From: Bacillota bacterium | Lineage (GTDB): Bacteria > Bacillota > Clostridia > Acetivibrionales > Acetivibrionaceae | DNA: 64,000 bases | Reading direction: 5' to 3' | NCBI GenBank assembly: GCA_023421115.1 | Contig: JAEZUI010000025.1 | Location: 1 to 64,000 of the forward strand | Shown here: one piece after another, positions 61,593 to 64,000 of the stretch | Layout of the letters: each line of letters begins with the position of its first letter | How positions within the stretch are numbered: the first letter of the stretch is position 1 | The notes under the pieces: model-generated | Database searches by the model: none | Seen by the model: the letters and a program-made list of their open reading frames with translations, nothing else | Told to the model about the DNA's origin: nothing | Made by a program: the position numbers and the translations under genes

Positions 61593-62644
61593 GTACCCGC
61601 CTCCTCCATCTTCTTCATAATATGGATATCAAAAGGATCCACATTTATACCCACTTGCTCACCGGTTTTAAAATTCTTCGTATTTTGTATTACCCATTCA
61701 AAGCCTTCTGTCATTACACAGGTTTCGTAGTGAACGCCTTTAAAAATACAGGAGGTCACTTCTCCGTTTACTGTCTTTTCTGTTGGTGCTAATAACTTGA
61801 TATCTTCAGGTCTAACAACAACATCCACCATCTCATCGACGGCAAAACCTTTATCCACACAGTCATAGATATGACCAAAAATCTCAATTACTCCATCCTG
61901 CCTCATGATACCCTTGATAATGTTGCTCTCACCTATAAAATCCGCAACAAAAGCATTTACCGGTTCATTATAAATATCCTCAGGTGTGCCCATCTGTTGT
62001 ATAATACCGTTGTTCATAACTACAACCGTATCACTCATGGTAAGAGCTTCTTCCTGATCGTGAGTTACATATACAAAGGTAATTCCCAGTTCTTTTTGAA
62101 GGGTTTTCAATTCATATTGCATCTCTTGACGCAACTTCAAATCCAAAGCACCAAGGGGTTCATCCAGTAACAATATTTCCGGTTCATTAACAATCGCTCT
62201 CGCGATGGCAACCCTTTGCTGTTGACCACCGGAAAGCTGGTCAATGTTTCTCTTCTCATATCCACTCAAATTAACTTGCCTTAGGGCTTTTTGAACCTTT
62301 TCCATGATTAGCTTTTTATCCATCTTCTTGATGTTTAGCCCAAACGCAATGTTTTCAAATATATTCAAATGAGGAAAAAGAGCATATTTTTGAAACACCG
62401 TATTGATGTTTCTCTTGTAAGGCGGTACATCACTGATATCTTTTCCCTGATGCCAGACACTTCCTTCGTCGGGTTTTTCAAACCCCCCAATCAATCTTAA
62501 GGTTGTGGTCTTGCCGCAGCCACTAGGACCAAGCAAGGTAAGGAATTCATTCTTTTCCACATCCAAAGTCAGATTCTTTAAAACCACCTGATCATCGAAA
62601 CTTTTTGTGATATTTTCCAATCTAATAATAACATTTTTCTCCAC
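61589..62644 (-). CDS. potA: Spermidine/putrescine ABC transporter ATPase
   Basis: This 351-residue ATPase has Walker A (GPSGCGKTT), signature (LSGGQQQR), Walker B (ILLLDEPLGALD) and switch His (VTHDQEE). A C-terminal TOBE regulatory domain (about 265-345: VVRPEDIKLL) is also present. It starts nine bases after the regulator gene. Confidence 0.95.
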   Translation of the reverse strand: MEKNVIIRLENITKSFDDQVVLKNLTLDVEKNEFLTLLGPSGCGKTTTLRLIGGFEKPDEGSVWHQGKDISDVPPYKRNINTVFQKYALFPHLNIFENIAFGLNIKKMDKKLIMEKVQKALRQVNLSGYEKRNIDQLSGGQQQRVAIARAIVNEPEILLLDEPLGALDLKLRQEMQYELKTLQKELGITFVYVTHDQEEALTMSDTVVVMNNGIIQQMGTPEDIYNEPVNAFVADFIGESNIIKGIMRQDGVIEIFGHIYDCVDKGFAVDEMVDVVVRPEDIKLLAPTEKTVNGEVTSCIFKGVHYETCVMTEGFEWVIQNTKNFKTGEQVGINVDPFDIHIMKKMEEAGT

Positions 62645-62653
62645 GGCAACCTC

Positions 62654-63193
62654 CTAAAAAGTTGGGGGCGTACTGACCCAAATCACTTGCGCCTCGCTCA
62701 TTCCAACATTCTCTATATAATGCTTCATTGTCGACTCAAAATAGAAGGACTCTCCTTTTTTAACCCGATGACACTCACTGCCTATATGGACATCTATGGT
62801 TCCTTTAACCACATAGCCAAACTCTTCTCCTTCATGGGGTTGATCCTCTAAGGACTTACCACCCGATAATATAGTCATACGAATTGGTTCCATAGCATGC
62901 TTCTGCGCATTAGGCACAACCCATTCGATGGTGTTTTTCAACTCATCATCTGTTTTACTGAAATAGTCCTGTTGTTTGAAAACAATTTGTTTGTCCTCAA
63001 AATCACTGAAAAAAGTCTTCAAATCAGTACCAAGACACTGAAGTATATCCACCAATGTCGTAATAGACGGAGAAGTAACATCGTTTTCAATCTGGCTGAT
63101 AAAGCCTTTTGACAACTCTGCACGATCAGCCAACTCTTCCTGCGTCATTTGATTGGTGATTCTAAGTTGTTTGATTTTTGGTCCAATCTCCAT
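62654..63193 (-). CDS. XRE-cupin transcriptional regulator of the pot operon
   Basis: This 179-residue protein has an N-terminal helix-turn-helix (MTQEELADRAELSKGFISQI, about 15-35) and a C-terminal cupin (about 105-178: HEGEEFGYVVKGTIDVHI). XRE-cupin proteins such as PuuR sense small molecules, and PuuR responds to polyamine metabolites. As first gene of the pot operon it is probably autoregulatory through the palindrome at 63252-63270. Confidence 0.92.
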   Translation of the reverse strand: MEIGPKIKQLRITNQMTQEELADRAELSKGFISQIENDVTSPSITTLVDILQCLGTDLKTFFSDFEDKQIVFKQQDYFSKTDDELKNTIEWVVPNAQKHAMEPIRMTILSGGKSLEDQPHEGEEFGYVVKGTIDVHIGSECHRVKKGESFYFESTMKHYIENVGMSEAQVIWVSTPPTF

Positions 63194-63251
63194 AATTTCA
63201 CATCCTATTCAACATTAGATTGATTTTTAAATTAAGTTTAACTAAACAATT

Positions 63252-63308
63252 AGTTTACTTTTAGTAAACTTCTAATTTTAATTATATGGATAAAAATTTT
63301 TTTGTCAA
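63252..63308 (-). promoter_or_regulatory. Promoter and operator of the pot operon
   Basis: TTGACA (63303-63308) and TATAAT (63281-63286) are 16 bases apart, a near-consensus promoter. Just downstream, AGTTTAC and GTAAACT (63252-63270) form a palindrome with a five-base centre. A related half-site (GTTTAACTAAAC) lies a few bases further. A protein bound there would block the promoter. The rest of 63194-63500 has no gene. Confidence 0.75.
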
Positions 63309-63397
63309 GAAATTTTTTTTGTCTTTTGACCTTAGCAAAAAACAGTAGAACTGAGCTGAATAATTTTTAGTAGCTATAGGACATCCTGTTCTGAGAC

Positions 63398-63434
63398 ACA
63401 AAAAATGACCAACTGATTATCTCAACGGTCATTT
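63398..63434 (-). terminator. Terminator of polC
   Basis: AAATGACC (63403-63410) pairs with GGTCATTT (63427-63434). On the minus strand the stem runs into TTTTTTG. It lies just after the polC stop codon (63501). Confidence 0.7.
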
Positions 63435-63500
63435 CTTGCATCAATTTTTAAAAATAATTTATTCAACAATAAAAGGAGGATCTAGTATCCAATCTTGCGT

Positions 63501-64000
63501 TTAAAGCATGTCAAAAAAGCTCATTTGGTTACTTTGCGGAAGTCCCCTCAAGCAGCCGAATTTCTCAAGTGAATCAATAGTTGAATTTCCAATTTTAGCC
63601 CGCGTCTTTAATTCATCTATTGAACTAAAGGGACCACCCTCCTTGACAGCTTTAAATATACCTTCTGCGGCGACATTTCCCATCCCGGATATACTATTTA
63701 AAGGTGGCCTTAAGCTATCCTCCTCTATAAGGAAATTGGTAGAATGGGATTTATGTAAATCTATTGGCAAAAACTTAAAACCTCTTTCGTACATTTCCAA
63801 AACCAATTCCAAATCATCATACATATCTTTGTCCTTGTTTGCAGCTTGATTGCCCTGCATTTCGATTTCCTTCATCTTTTGCTTAACAACTTCCTTTCCA
63901 TTTATCATAAATTCTGCATCAAAGGCCTTTGCTCTTATTGAAAAATAGGCTGAATAATAGGCCAAAGGTATATGCACCTTAAACCAAGCTATTCTAAAAG
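63501..64000 (-). CDS. polC: DNA polymerase III alpha subunit, PolC type (3' part)
   Basis: The last 166 or so residues of the Gram-positive replicative polymerase are present. Recognisable segments are IPLAYYSAYFSIRAKAFDAE, FLPIDLHKSHSTNFLIEEDS, PPLNSISGMGNVAAEGIFKA (helix-hairpin-helix region) and the ending LPQSNQMSFFDML. The frame is open to the window edge, so the start codon and catalytic domains lie outside. The GTG at 63977 is internal. Confidence 0.92.
   Translation of the reverse strand, partial: FRIAWFKVHIPLAYYSAYFSIRAKAFDAEFMINGKEVVKQKMKEIEMQGNQAANKDKDMYDDLELVLEMYERGFKFLPIDLHKSHSTNFLIEEDSLRPPLNSISGMGNVAAEGIFKAVKEGGPFSSIDELKTRAKIGNSTIDSLEKFGCLRGLPQSNQMSFFDML

Overview
The window is AT-rich DNA from a Gram-positive, endospore-former-type Clostridia. 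Three things point there: a PolC-type DNA polymerase III alpha subunit, GlnQ/Pot transport operons with Clostridial-style AAGGAG ribosome binding sites, and a large SLH-anchored surface protein. Four secreted proteins carry duplicated type-I-like dockerin repeats (NS[LI]DFA signature): a PPC-domain protein, a leucine-rich-repeat protein, a double CE3 esterase and a PL8 lyase. The organism is therefore very probably a cellulosome producer of the Acetivibrio / Ruminiclostridium / Pseudobacteroides kind. I cannot name the species from sequence alone.

Layout. 0-8.5 kb: a decayed 2-enoate reductase, a membrane-anchored beta-propeller protein, two dockerin proteins, and between them remnants of chemotaxis receptors and a histidine kinase. 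8.8-11.4 kb: a polar amino-acid ABC operon (binding protein, permease, ATPase) whose binding protein looks circularly permuted. 11.6-15.5 kb: a PAS-PAS-GGDEF-EAL protein, an antiporter remnant, a truncated ferredoxin, a small unknown gene and an initiator tRNA-Met. 15.6-17.1 kb: a graveyard of transposase and DUF4037-like fragments. 17.1-30.2 kb: a 2716-residue SLH surface protein, divergent from a LytTR response regulator, a Pro/Thr-rich exported protein and an AgrC-like histidine kinase. Tandem repeats next to the promoter of the giant gene suggest it is the regulator's target. 30.2-33 kb: an intact ferredoxin, a collapsed copy of the GGDEF-EAL gene and an intact cation/proton antiporter. 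This block is a segmental duplicate of 11.6-14.6 kb, with the opposite gene lost in each copy.

33-43 kb: a Ser/Thr kinase-ATPase-GAF-diguanylate cyclase fusion, a lipoprotein beta-carbonic anhydrase, a lone sugar-binding lipoprotein with a minisatellite linker, and the CE3-CE3-dockerin esterase. 43.1-53.4 kb: a nine-gene minus-strand cluster reading UbiA prenyltransferase, OYE-type reductase, acyl carrier protein, AONS/SPT-type PLP acyltransferase, DAGK/sphingosine-kinase-type lipid kinase, ThiL/AIR-synthase-like protein, FabF-type ketosynthase, NAD-epimerase and radical SAM/SPASM protein. Most junctions are tight or overlapping, with a MITE-like palindromic element between ketosynthase and epimerase. 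It looks like a dedicated pathway for an acyl-amino-ketone or sphingoid-like, possibly prenylated lipid, and is the best candidate here for an undescribed system. A 30-codon ORF with a strong ribosome binding site follows it.

53.8-64 kb: the dockerin-PL8 polysaccharide lyase, a membrane protein, the XRE-potABCD polyamine uptake operon with a well-formed promoter/operator, and the 3' end of polC running off the window.

All functional calls rest on motif and family recognition by eye; no database search was run.
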